From Thelephora terrestris (Eukaryota > Basidiomycota > Agaricomycetes > Thelephorales > Thelephoraceae): a stretch of DNA of 64,000 nt. Below the pieces are notes generated by a model that worked only from the letters and a program-made list of their open reading frames with translations, made no database searches and was not told where the DNA came from. A program made the translations under genes and the position numbers. The stretch is from positions 1,984,001 to 2,048,000 of the forward strand of contig WIUZ02000005.1 of NCBI GenBank assembly GCA_015956445.1. The letters run 5' to 3'. Every line of letters starts with the position of its first letter. Position 1 is the stretch's first letter. Positions 32,240-43,567 of the stretch are shown in pieces.

Positions 32240-33590
32240 TCAGGTCTTCAGGGAACCTTCGGACACTGACACCTTGTCGTGATGGAGGTCAATCGTTGTT
32301 TCGACCCCGACAGCAATCTCTTCCGGAATTCCTCCATAAGCATCCATCGAGTTCGCCGGATACCCATCAGGAAGGGTCTCACCACCAACCGTTGACTGTC
32401 CTGGCCTCCTGAAACGAATTGAGCTGACGCCCCTGGAGACGACAGCGCCGCTCGTCAATGCACTCCGGTTGGCGACTCGTATAATGATGAGGAACGGTGC
32501 GATAACCTGCGCATCACTACGGTTAGACGATCATTTCCCGAGATCACGGTGAGTGAGGAAGTAGCAACAGCGCGAACCTGAGTCTGTGCAAGGATTTGCA
32601 AAAAGGTATATTGAACGGGATTCCTGGCGCCCCACAGCCCAATAAACAATAGAAAGCTGACGGCGTAGAGTGCGGAAGACTCTACAAGTATTGTGATGGC
32701 GGTATTGTATAATCCACCAGAGGTGACGGTAGAGTCGAAAGCATTTCGGATGTTCCTTCTATGCCAAATGAGCCGGGCGACGATCATAAGGGTAAGAAGG
32801 ACGTTGAGCGAAAGGGAGATCGAAAGGAATGGGGCGCCGAAGTTGATTATGGGGGCAGATTCTGTGGCGAGAGTGTCTGGTTGCGAGCTGCGGTAGATGA
32901 ACATGATGCCCATTGCTGTATCGGTGACGTTAGCCGAGAGCATCAGAGTTGGCCCGGCGAGAACTTGAGTACATACCTAAAGAGGCGAGGTACATCAGGA
33001 ATGGGAACGCGATGGCCTGGTAACTCCTAGTATAGATAACAAAGCAACGATACAGCTGGAAGAGGAGCAGCGTACATTAGACACTTGGGCGACTGAGTCT
33101 TTGACAGGAATTACCAGGAGCCCATCAGCTAACCAGTTGTTCAAAAAGAACATAGTCTGGGGAACGATGCTGATTGCCTCAGAAAAGATGAGGAACTGGT
33201 ATCCAAAAGGCCCGGGAGGTAACACATCGTCACCAGGAAATTCCCGGTTATCGACATAGGAAGCGGAATCGATTTGTAACGTCGTCGCGATGTATATCGT
33301 CGCGAACGAGAACATTGCCGCAGTGTGTGCCACGAGCTTCCACTTGACACCCTGCCGCGCGCGATTGACGGGGTCGAGCAACGCGCCCATGCATTGAAAA
33401 AACAAGACGATGACAATTCCTTGTATGATAGATTAGACAGAGGATATGAACGCGAATAGAGGGGCGTACCGTACAGTATTGCGCCGATAACGAATCCCGC
33501 GAAACTCGCTTTCTCCGCGAAGTACAGTGAGTATGGGATTTGCGGAGCGTTAGGGTTTGTGGACCAGGGCTCTCCTGAAGATCCCGCCAT
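32240..33590 (-). CDS. Multi-pass membrane protein, agaricomycete family, 369 aa
   Basis: Five exons (33470-33590, 33115-33419, 32977-33055, 32578-32915, 32240-32506) give a protein with about seven hydrophobic segments, for example ASFAGFVIGAILYGIVIVLF, AAMFSFATIYIATTLQI, LMYLASLAMGIMFIY, SLSLNVLLTLMIVARLIW and LYAVSFLLFIGLW. The signature parts NNWLADGLLLYRCFVIY and VIAPFLIIMRVAN-like (VIAPFLIIIRVANRSALTS) are typical of an uncharacterised seven-segment family abundant in mushroom genomes. The cytoplasmic tail is hydrophilic. Two further copies lie at 54593-55535 (broken) and 62939-64000 (partial). Receptor-like function is possible but unproven. It shares a 220-bp divergent promoter with the gene at 33812. 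Confidence 0.85.
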
Positions 33591-33811
33591 GACTTGGACG
33601 CGCGCAGGAGGGGGAATTCTGGCAGAGGCCGGGCGGAGGACCGAAACACAGGAAGGGAACCTCAGAGCTCGATGGGAGGAAACGAAGGGGGTTAAAGACC
33701 CGAGAGTCCAGTGGAAGGCGCATGACTGGCTGCGAGCCGAGAAGCAAGAGGGTTCTCGTTCCCGCGTCACTGGATTCCACACTTGACCCAACACCTTCAA
33801 CTCCGACCTTG

Positions 33812-35507
33812 ATGCTCTCCATCATCCGACGTTCCTTATCCTCACACCCAAAACCTCCACAGCATCGCGTCTTTGTCAGAAGAAATGCCGTGAAACACCG
33901 CAAAAATTACCACTCGAAAGTCTCAGGTCGCCGGTTTCACGACCAGTTTAACGTGTTTTGGGTCTAGGACGCTGATCCTTTGTGTATGAACCCCAGCTCT
34001 TCCGTTTGTCCTCTCCAGCAATGACGCTATTAGGCACGTCGCTCTTTGGGTGTCTGCAGGTAACATGGGCAAAGGTTTCGTCAAATCCTTGTTGGCCAAG
34101 TACCTTCCGGGGTTTGGGTTTGAGCCTCCCCAGCCTGATGACGTTCGCGCTGCGTATATCCCTGTGTGGTTCATCGACGGAGAGGCCACGGGAACGATCA
34201 ACAAGTCGGGCACTGAGGTACGAGGAGTCTGAATGATGCGAAGAGGATATGGGTTTCACGCTTCGTTAGGTGTCGTTGACAATGCAATCGCTAAACTCGT
34301 ACGTATGGTGTGTTAAATTGGATTGTTTACCTGTGTTAACATCAAACTGTGTGAGCTAGGTATATGCCTGGTGAGTTCGACCGTCGTGAACTCATTGAGT
34401 GATCCTAACTCGCACTTTCCTGCTACAGGATTCTCCTTCGACCCTCTATCGACCCTCTCCTTTTCCCAACCAAAATTAGAGGATTTCGCTGTTCCTTTCA
34501 CCCCAGACTTACAACATCAGCATGGGCTCGATGTTTCTTGTCTGCCATACTCAATATCACCCACCCCGCTACCAGAGATCATCAAGTCATTGACTCCTTC
34601 CCAATCTAAACTCCTGGATTCAGTGGCGCCCGACTGTAGAAGCCTGGAATTTTCAATGGTGTGTCGATTGAATCACTTTCTATGTTTCGGTTAACACAGC
34701 GATGCTCATAATGTGTATGCAGCTGGCTGCGTATCCGGTCCTTCTCCCCATATATTTGATGAGATACGATGTGAAGCTACCGAAGATGCCTGAGACTATA
34801 CCACTCACGTGTATAGTTCAGGCCCACTCAGCAGATGTATGTGAAATTCCTCCTTCTCTGCTCACCAAGACTGACCGCACACGCAGGGTTTGGCGTATTT
34901 CGATATCGGGTCGAAGAAAGCCAGTAACCTTCTCCAGAGAACAATTGGCGCAACGCCAGGATCATATTTGTACGAGTTCTTGCGTGTTGACGATAGCGCG
35001 TCGACCTGGGATCCGGTGTTTGGCACCGAGTATGGATTCTCCAGCATCGGAATTCCGAATGCCCATTTTCAGATGGACTCCTTGAACAAGGCCATCTCGG
35101 AAGGGGTAGACAGGAATATTCAATCAAAGTCTAATATGGCCGCGCTGAAGGAGTATGGTGTTGACATGGACCATCCCTGTGTGAGGGTTTACACAAAGGA
35201 GGAAGTCGATGCGAATAGGAAGTTTTTGGTGGCGAGCGGCACTTGTTTTTCGATGCAGGAACTCCTCAAGGTTTGTTTGCGCAATCCCTGTCACCAATAT
35301 CGCTCATCTAATGCTCTCACACAGCAAGTGACGATCGAGAAGATCAAGCGCGGGGAGGTGAAGTTCGAAGTTGTTGGAAAGGGCTCTGCTGACCCGGAAG
35401 CTGTTCTCGAGGGCCTGGGGAAGCAAATGCTTCTCTTGGAGGAAGAGAGGGACGGACTAAAACCCCAGTGGCTACGGGATTGGCAAAATTCAAGGGGACA
35501 GGGATAG
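33812..35507 (+). CDS. Conserved unknown protein, likely mitochondrial, 407 aa
   Basis: Eight exons (33812-33926, 34060-34217, 34270-34298, 34360-34370, 34429-34658, 34723-34836, 34887-35270, 35325-35507) splice in frame; exon 4 is only 11 nt. The N-terminus, MLSIIRRSLSSHPKPPQHRV followed by FVRRNAVKHRKNYHSK, is basic and free of acidic residues, as in a mitochondrial presequence. Then comes LLAKYLPGFGFEPPQPDDVR-AYIPVWFIDGEA, SYMPGFSFDPLSTLSF, one hydrophobic stretch LAAYPVLLPIYLMRY, and a hydrophilic C-terminus with FDIGSKKASNLLQ. I do not recognise the family, though the splice pattern and composition mark it as a real conserved gene. Membrane association in mitochondria is inferred. Confidence 0.75.
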
Positions 35508-36329
35508 TCTAGCCTCACGATGTAACTACGGGGGAAGGTTACGCTCGATGGGTTCTACGAGGGACTTTTGTCAATTGCCTTGCTTGCAAGGTTTCCCTGA
35601 CTCCCAATATCATAGTTTTTCGTTATCTCAATAACCGAGCAAATGTGCGGTTGAGATGTCGAGAATATTTCTGACATCATATTGCACAGCGACCGACAAA
35701 AGCCGGACTTCCATCATTACATTTCACTCCCTTGTCGATGATCCGTCTGCATCGTCGTTTCTTGGGGAGAAACTTGTATGAATTTTTAGCTTAGCGTCTC
35801 AGGCATTCACCCAAGATTTTTCACGATCTCAGGGAACACTTCAGGTTCTTACTAAGACGCCTAGATGAAGGCAAAGAGTTCGTTTCTCATCACTTTGCGG
35901 ATTTCCGGTAACACTGATCACACGAGGCACCTCCTACCTTGAAACATGTCGAACGCCACGACCATTACCCTAAGACGAGCTTTGGGATGTCATACAGTCC
36001 TTCATCTTTGCTTCCCGAGCCTCTGGAGAGTTTAGACTCAGGTTTTCCGAGCGTTGTGTCAATCGGTGGAGGAGTCTGTGCGATTTACAAGTTATGCTAT
36101 GCTCGCATGTAAGGTACCGGGACCAAGATGCGTGACTCACACCGTCAGTCCGTGTTTCATTATCTATAGTTCGCAAGGTGAGTGGCGCTTGTAACTTTTT
36201 TGAGCACGCCCTCTCCCCTCTCCTACTCTATGCTATCGATAACAAGCAAGGTTTCTGCCGCCACGAAGTCCGCATGTCCTAGTTATGAACTTTGACGGAA
36301 TTACGGGCTCACCCGGCTTCTATCAGACC
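35508..36329. other. Intergenic, no gene recognised
   Basis: No motif-bearing frame. The right edge (about 36330) is the abrupt start of similarity to the NB-ARC gene at 41295, that is, a duplication breakpoint. Confidence 0.45.
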
Positions 36330-38387
36330 GGGGCCGAGGTTGCGGAATGTTGGGGAAGTGAGAGATAGTTCTATGGTCGCTGCCAGGCTCTTGTTGAAAT
36401 CCGTCCGGAGTGCTTGCGCACGACGTGTGCGCCATTCCTGTGCCAGTCGATTCCACATATTAGGGGTGTTCAAAATTGCAGCGGCTGCAGCAGTTGCATC
36501 TGCTGCAGCCGCTGACTAAGCAATCAAGTTTCCTTATTTGGTTCTCCATCTCGCTCGCTCCTCCGCATAACCTTTTGTTAGTTCCGTTAATCCGTTATAC
36601 AAATTTGTATGTTCTTGTGTTATGAGAAACCAGTCTCTGACGGACTCCTTACAAATTGTTTGTGGCTCCTCTAAGAGAGAAACCAACATCTTGACAGCAA
36701 TGTTGTCATCACCGGCCCAAGTATGTGTTGGCAGCAATTCCTGACCCTGCTTGAAACCATGAGTACTAGGGGCAATTTGTATGAGTAGTATGGGTTTATA
36801 AAAGTTTAGGAGCGGACCGAGGGAATGAAAGCGACTCAGGTTACCGTGCTCCGGCAATGGCTGTCCAATTATGGGAATTTGATTGCTTAGTCAGCAGCTG
36901 CTGCAGATGCAACTGCTGCAGCCGCTGCAATTTTGAACACCCCTATTGTGGGACGCGGCGGTAGCAAGTAGCTCTATTGAGAGAGCGAAAGTCCAGTTGT
37001 CGGAGAAGATCTTCAATGATCCTGGACCGCTCGCCGTCGACACAGATGTTGTGGAAGATGTCACATGCCGCCTCCAGCGATAGTGTGTGGATCGTTAGGC
37101 GCTTGCACTGTGGGGGGATGGTGGTGATGCGGGAAGTGATACCCAGGCAAATGTTGCTTATATGACTCAGCTCCTCCACGACGGTATATATATCTTCGGC
37201 GTCTGTTCCCTGAGGGTCGAGAATTGACTCCGCGTTGTCGAGGATCAGGATCATCGCCTTTGAGGACAGTAACGGACGAAGTGGGGTTAAGTCTCCAGGA
37301 AAGTCCTTTATGCTGGAACCGATGACATTGCTGAGTTGTGCGAGGAAGTCGGCACGCGAAGCAGGGAACTTATCGCAACGGAGGAAGCGGCGGTTGTCAC
37401 CGAAACGGTGCTTGATGCGATCGCTGTGAAGGACGGTGAGGGCAATTGATGTTTTCCCAATCCCGCCTGCGCCGATGAGAGCGATGGATTCGAGTTTTTC
37501 GGCACGACCAATGATCTCCTCGATCAGGTCGTTGCGTCCAAAAAAGTCCTTCGGCGCCGGGGGAGGCGATTCTCCAAGAGGGATGCTGTGGAAATGTAAG
37601 ACTATGAACCCTATCGTATTCGCTATAGCTGACCTGGCTTGAGCCTGGAAGAGGGTAAGTATCCATTTGTTAGCGGAGAGGAAGCCTCACTTACCGGAAG
37701 ATGTTGACGGGCACCTTCCTGATTTACGAACACATCCAATTTTCGTTCAACACGCTCGGCCACCACGTAAACATTGATCATCAGCTCGGTCTGGCAGGGT
37801 GTCGTTAGCGAATGCCAAAAAGAATGGAATGTGCGCACCTGGAACACGTCAAGGACCATCGTGAGCTCTTGCTTCCAACCGGCGATAGCACCCTTATCGC
37901 CCCTCGCGTGTATGATTGCGGAGGCCCAACTCTGTTTACCCTTCTGCTTGACGGTTCCCTGGATTTCAGCCATGGTTCTGTGGTTCAGACCTCGGTAAGT
38001 GGATCCATCGGTGCGGGTACTGTTGGCGTAACTCACGCTGTCAGTTGGGCGACGGCCTTGTGCACGGATTCATTGAGATTGTTTGATCCCCTCTCCTTCA
38101 ACCCCCGGTCGAGAGCTTCACATACTTTCACGCAGAACAGTCCGAGATCGACAAAGTCTTGTTTGTTGCCCATGGTATCCTGAGTAATCGTGAACCGGAA
38201 GCTCGCGGTCGAAAGATAGGAGCGAACGCACCCTAATCAAAGTCAAAAGGACGCAAACCGTACCCAAAGCGATTTGGGCCGGCGCGAAACCACAAGAGTC
38301 CTTCGCACCGGATAGAAATTGTAGGGCCACGTCTAACTTTGGAAGAACGCCATCGCGCCATCCAGACCGCCGGGAATTTGAAGCCAT
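36330..38387 (-). pseudogene. Truncated NB-ARC gene copy, split by a MITE
   Basis: Partial duplicate of the gene at 40020-42874. It keeps the N-terminal exons (MASNSRRSGWRDGVLPKLDV, MGNKQDFVDLGLFCVKVCEA, TELMINVYVVAERVERKL) and the NTPase: [19 protein letters not shown]-loop [41 protein letters not shown] (36462-36944) interrupts it at the position of ASHNMWDHDRL in the intact copy. The sequence stops at 36330, before the C-terminal TPR part. Several point changes alter the frame around the MITE. The Met that starts the main exon in the intact gene is Ile here (ATA), which argues that this Met is not the start in either copy. Probably not expressed as a working receptor. Confidence 0.85.
36462..36944. 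mobile_element. MITE, 483 bp, 66-bp terminal inverted repeats
   Basis: Both ends read AGGGGTGTTCAAAATTGCAG and continue into a CTGCAG-rich stretch that ends GACTAAGCAATCAA. The repeat is about 66 bp with two mismatches. Flanking ATT occurs on both sides (36459-36461 and 36945-36947). The uninterrupted paralogue at about 41430 shows the empty site (CACATGTTGTGGG against CACATATTGTGGG after excision), so a 3-bp duplication fits. That suggests a PIF/Harbinger-like origin. No transposase inside. Confidence 0.85.
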
Positions 38388-39004
38388 GGTCGCGAGATAG
38401 TGGAAGATGTGAAGAGAGTCTGCGGTCCGTCGGCCACGAGGCACTCTACTCAATATAGACGGGCGACTGTTTTGCCTCGTGCAGCCAGTGGAGGCTGCGT
38501 AGTTTTGGGAGCGCTTCGATTTGGGGCCTGTTGAATGATAAGCAACGGCGCAATAACCTGCTCGCCACCATTGCTAGACAACATAGTACAGAGGTCACGG
38601 TCTGTCCGGAATAGAACAGCGCGAACCTGACCTCCACGGAAACAGCAAAAAGGTCAAAGGCTGCTGTGAGTGGCGGGATCCATACTACGCCTTTTTGGGC
38701 TCTGTTCTCGCATTATTCGCGGCCTCAATGAAAAACCAAACCAAAAAGACGGTTTAAGATTTGGTCAATGCATAGCGAATGACAAATGTGAGACGTGCGG
38801 TTAGATGATGCACAATGCAGGTCAATGACAGAATGGGCATGGAAGGGGAAATGCAAAATGGTGAACAGGAAGCAACCGTTGCGACGGTGAAGGTCCTTTG
38901 GAGATGTAGCAATGCGGCGGCGTTTGGGAATGAGGTATCCACTCAGATCAATGGCTCGCGCCTCCAGGTATCCACGCACTAATAACGATGAAGGTTAATC
39001 GGCG

Positions 39005-39629
39005 TGACGATTTAATGGAACTTGTAGAGTGCTTCCTTCACCTCGATTCCGACATCGACCCCAGCGACCTCCCTCTCAACCTTTGCCCAAAGGTATCGGA
39101 CTCAAGGGTCTCGGTGTTCCACTCTACCATTGCTACATTCTGTGCACCCAGTAACCTGTCCGGGCCGGGAGGAATGTACCAGGAGACCATCCGCTCTACA
39201 CCTCAGTGGACAAAGGGAGATGTGAGCGGTCCACGAAGAGACTGCATCCTTGTTGATGGTGAGGAACCAAGTGCTCCTGGGATGCGCGGCCTTCTCGTGG
39301 CTCATGTGTACCTCTTTTTTAGGCTCTCGTATGCTGGTGTGGAAAAATACCCATGTGCCCTCGTGCACTGGTATGCCACAGTTGGCACCAGCCCTGACAG
39401 TGCCACTGGGTTATGGGTTGTCGAACCCGAATACATCACCCGCCGCCGCTATCAGAATATGAGCGTCATTCACTTGGACTCCCTCATTCATGGCGCCCAC
39501 TTGCTCCCCTGATTTCCATCGAACTCCCGGGTTTACAGGGAGGTAAACCACACCCAGACCCTGGACGTCTATCAGTTCTTCTATGTCAATAAGTACATCG
39601 ATCATCATGTGTTCGAAATAGCCTTTTGA
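39005..39629 (+). pseudogene. Plavaka transposase remnant, C-terminal part
   Basis: Similar to the last 200 residues of the intact transposase at 13592-16803: VFHSTIATFCAPSN, MYQETIRSTPQW, GPRRDCILVDG, RGLLVAHVYLFFRLSYAGVE, NMSVIHLDSLIHGAHLLP, then a stop (TGA 39510-39512), after which the frame continues to VNKYIDHHVFEIAF and a second stop at 39627-39629. Everything upstream is missing. It begins exactly where duplication copy A ends, so its loss of the 5' part is probably tied to that rearrangement. Confidence 0.88.
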
Positions 39630-40019
39630 TCCACACCTTCTGTGTCCTGAACCTCCTGTAATGACATCTTTGACATCTTCTATTCACACGTCTCTCTGTC
39701 ACTTAACTGCGGATTTCTTGTGAATGAAATAACTGTTGACAAGCACAAATAACTTGAGAAAATTAAAAAGGTGGAAAACAGTCATCAGAGATGTTGCTGA
39801 TGGATCTACTCGCAGCACAAGCTCCCACCAACTCTCCCCTATTAGGTAAGACTTAGAGTACGCCACATATGTATTAGCCTAGAATACATATACCTGGTCA
39901 ACAGTCCGCCCAGATCCGGGGTCAGTGCCTGGAGAAAGTATTTTCTGGGGAGTTTTACAGGGTTGAAAGCGCTATGAAGGGAGTTAGCAAGTGTAGGACA
40001 TGGTATCATTTTCAGAAGC
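39630..40019. other. Intergenic, no gene recognised
   Basis: AT-rich sequence between the Plavaka remnant and the 3' end of the NB-ARC gene. The right part likely includes that gene's 3' UTR. Confidence 0.45.
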
Positions 40020-42874
40020 TCACTGCTGAACATGAACATGGGTAGAGTGTCTTTCCGTTGCCTCCTCAATCACCCAGAGGAGCTCCTTGCTTTGCTCTAC
40101 TGCCTCTGAAGCCCCAAGACTCTGAAAGATCTCGAGCGAACGCAATGCCTCGGATTTTGCATCCTCGAGCCTTCTTTGTCCACGCCAAATCTCAGCCTGC
40201 ACCAATGTTGCGCCACCCAAGTGAAGCAAATTGTTACCAGCGTCCAGCTTGAGTTGGCTGATGTGAGCGCTTGCTTCGTCCAACCTGCCTTGATTGTGAA
40301 GCGTCAACACCAGGCTGAAGCGAATGTCGAATAGAAAATCACGGCGGTTGAAAGCAGATGCAATTTTGAGACCCTTCTCATAGTGGTAAATGGCCTTCTC
40401 TGTCTCCCTCTTGCGACTGTATACCCAGCCAAGAAGTTGATGAGATTCGCAGACAAGGGATTGTTGACCTTGATCCGACTCGGAGACGACGTTGATCGCT
40501 CGGTATGCCGCGTCTTCTGCCGCGTCGACCTGTCCGTCCTTGAACAACGCAACCCCAAGATAAATCCAAGAATCTGCTTGCCCGATCGTGTCACCGAGCC
40601 GCTCCCGGATTTCTAGCGCTCCCTTCGCCTGGTGTATCGCTTCCTCTAAGTACCCCAGCAACCGATTCACATCACCTAGCCATCTCAACGTCTCAGCAAT
40701 CCCAGAGTCATCCCCCCACTGTCTCGTGAGTTGTAAGGTATAAGTGAAGAGTCGTTTTGCTTCTGCCCAATTCCCAACTTCATAAAACAACCGTGCGAGC
40801 TCAAATAAGCATTTCGGCTTGGAACGGTGATCGTTGGAAAGGCCTTCAACTTTCGCTCCCAGCACAGTTCGCCGTGGTTTGTGCCAAACGAGGTGCTCCA
40901 GGAAGTGAAAACAAATGTCCCATGCATCGTCCGAGTCCGCATCCTTGGGTGTGAAGACATTGAACAGGTGCTCAACATTTACATCCTCCGATGTGATCCA
41001 CCGAGATTCCTTGAACCCAGGTTTCTCGGGATGAACATCTACCGACAACCGAGTGAAGTAGTGGTCCTTGGTTGCACGGAGGAGTGGGGATGATGCTGGA
41101 TTTTGGGGACGGAGATAGTCTCTGATCGGTGCCAACATCGTGATGAAGCCGCTGCTTCGAGACGTCAAGGAAAGAATGCAGAATTTATCGAAGATGTCCC
41201 TCCGGTTGGGGATGGTGGGGAACAACCAGTCTAGGTTGTTTTCATTGATGCCTTGAGGGAAAAAGGCGGCGACTTCGAGCAGCTCACGGGCATCGGGGCC
41301 GAGGTTGCGGAATGTTGGGGAAGTGAGAGATAGTTCTATACTAGCTGCCAGGCTCTTGTTGAAATCCGTCCGGAGTGCTTGCGCGCGATGCGTCCGCCAT
41401 TCCTGTGCCAGTCGATCGTGATCCCACATGTTGTGGGACGCGGCGGTAGCGAGTAGCTTGATCGAGAGAGCGTGACAGTCTAGCTGTTGGAGAAGATCAT
41501 CAATGACTTTGGACCGCTCGCCGTCGCCGCAGATGCTGTAGAAGATGTCGCATGCCGCCTCCAGCGATAGTGTGTGAATGTTTAGACGCTTGAACTGTGG
41601 GGGGATGGTGGTGATGCGGGAAGTGATACCCAGGCAAATGTTGCTGAATTGACTCAGCTCCTCCACGACGGTATATATATCTTCGGCGTCTGTTCCCTGA
41701 GGGTCGAGAATTGACTCCGCGTTGTCGAGGATCAGGATCATCGCCTTTGAGGACAGTAACGGACGAAGTGGGGTTAAGTCTCCAGGAAAGTCCTTTATGC
41801 TGGAACCGATGACATTGCTGAGTTGTGCGAGGAAGTTGGCACGCGAAGCAGGGAACTTATCGCAACGGAGGAAGCGGCGGTTGTCACCGAAACGGTGCTT
41901 GATGCGATCGCTGTGAAGGACGGTGAGGGCAATTGACGTTTTCCCAATCCCGCCTGCGCCGATGAGAGCGATGGATTCGAGTTTTTCGGCACGACCAATG
42001 ATCTCCTCGATCAGGTCGTTGCGTCCAAAAAAGTCCTTCGGCGCCGGGGGAGGCGATTCTCCAGGAAGGATGCTATGGAAATTTAAGACCATGAACCCTA
42101 TCGTATTCGATATGGCTGACCTGGCTTGAGCCTGGAAGAGGGTCAGTATCCATTTGGTAGTGGAGAGGAAGTCTCGCTTACCGGAGGATGTTGATGGGCA
42201 CCTTCCTGGTTTACGAATACATCCAATTTTCGTTCAACACGCTCAGCCACCACGTAAACACCGATCAACAGTTCGGTCTGGCAGGGTGCCGTTAGCGAAT
42301 GCCAAAAAGAATGGAATGTGCGCACCTGGAACACGTCAAGGACCATCGTGAGCTCTTGCTTCCAGCCAGCGATAGCACCCTTATCGCCCCTCGCATTTAG
42401 GAATGCAGAGAACCAACCCCGTTCACCCTTCTGGGTGACTTTCCCCCGGATTTCAACCATCGTTCTGTGATTCAGACCTCGGTAAGTGGATCCCTCGGTG
42501 CAGGTACTGTCGGCGTAACTCACGCCGTCAGTTGTGCGATAGCCTTGTACACGGATTCGTTGAGATCTTTTGACCCTCTCTCTTTCAACCCCCGGTCGAG
42601 AGCCTCACACACTCTAGCGCAGAACAGTCCGAGATCGACGAAGTCTTGTTTTTTGCCCATGATATCCTGAGTTATCGTGAACCGGAAGCTCGCGGTCGAA
42701 AGATAGGAGCGAACGCACCCTAATCAAAGTCAAAAGGACGCAAGCCGTAGCCAAAGCGATTTGGGCAGGCACGAAACCACAAGAGTCCTTCGCACCGGAT
42801 AGAAATTGTAGGGCCACATCTAACTCTGGAAGAACGCCATCGCGCCATTCAGGCTGCCGGGAGTTTGAAGCCAT
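40020..42874 (-). CDS. NB-ARC/TPR STAND protein (NLR-like), copy 1
   Basis: NLR-like signalling NTPase. N-terminal exons at 42719-42874 (MASNSRQPEWRDGVLPELDV; possible membrane-proximal helix IALATACVLLTLIR), 42524-42666, 42326-42464 and about 42183-42278 give a helical domain (LGLFCARVCEALDRGLKERG, WKQELTMVLDVFQ, VVAERVERKLDVF). The long exon to 40020 holds the [18 protein letters not shown]-loop [12 protein letters not shown], Walker [13 protein letters not shown], sensor [12 protein letters not shown], winged helix LLEVAAFFPQGINENNLDWL. About 300 residues of TPR-like repeats follow (CLFELARLFYEVGNWAEAKR, IAETLRWLGDVNRLLGYLEE, AIYHYEKGLKIASAFN). The frame is intact. The first residues of the NB-ARC exon are uncertain. 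Proposed role: ligand sensing or non-self recognition, by analogy with fungal STAND proteins. Confidence 0.88.
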
Positions 42875-43502
42875 CGTCGCGAGATAGTGGGAGATGCCAA
42901 GAGATAGTGGGAGATGCCAAGAGAGTCTGCGGTCCGTCGGCCACGAGGCACTCTACTCAATAGAGACGGGCCGTCGTCTTGCCTCATGGAGCCAGTGGAG
43001 GCTGCGTGGTTTTGGGAGCGCTTCGATTTGGGGCCTGTCGAACCTGCTCTCCACCATTGCTAGATACCATAGTACAGAGGTCACGGTCTGTCCGGAATAG
43101 AACAGCGCGAACCTGACCTCCACGAGAACAGCAAAAAGGTCAAAGGCTGCTGTGAGTGGCGGGATCCATACTACGCCTTTTTGAGCTCTCTTCTCGTATT
43201 GTCCGCGGCCCCAATGATAAACCAAACCAAAAAGACGGTTTATAATTTGGTCAATGCATAGCGAATGACAAATGTGAGACGTGGAGTTAGATGATGCACA
43301 ATGCAGATCAATGATAAAATAGGCATGGAAGGGGAAGATGCAAAACGGGCAACAGGAAGCAACCGTGGCGATAATGAAGGTCCTTGGGAGATATAGAAAT
43401 GCGGCGGCGTTTGGGAATGAGGTATCCACTTGGATCAATGGCTCGTGCCCGCAGGTATACCACTCACTACTGTAACAACGGAGAAGGTTAATCGGCGTAT
43501 AG
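41295..43502 (-). repeat. Segmental duplication, copy B
   Basis: Source-like copy of the block duplicated at 36330-39004. It lacks the MITE, retaining the empty site, and continues into the complete NB-ARC gene. Its upstream part (42953-43502) and the matching 38446-39004 hold hydrophobic, decayed frames (FDLFAVLVEVRFALFYSGQ, SGQTVTSVLWYLAMV) that may be a relic of a membrane-protein gene. Confidence 0.88.
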
Positions 43503-43567
43503 GTAACACGGTTCAAAGCTCACCCTTGGGATCTAGTCCACCAGAGGTATCCCGGCCTTTGCACTGC

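Larger units (their letters stand above)
36330..39004 (-). repeat. Segmental duplication, copy A (2.2 kb plus inserted MITE)
   Basis: Nearly the same sequence as 41295-43502 (copy B). It begins at GGGGCCGAGGTTGCGGAATG and ends at GAAGGTTAATCGGCGT. After removing the 483-bp MITE and its 3-bp target duplication, both copies are about 2.2 kb. It spans the 5' half of an NB-ARC gene, its N-terminal exons and about 600 bp upstream. Confidence 0.9.

Noticed and set aside
36292-36519. Ala-rich plus-strand ORF ending AAAAAVASAAAAD
   Set aside because: It is the antisense of the duplicated receptor fragment running into GCTGCAG repeats of the MITE terminus.
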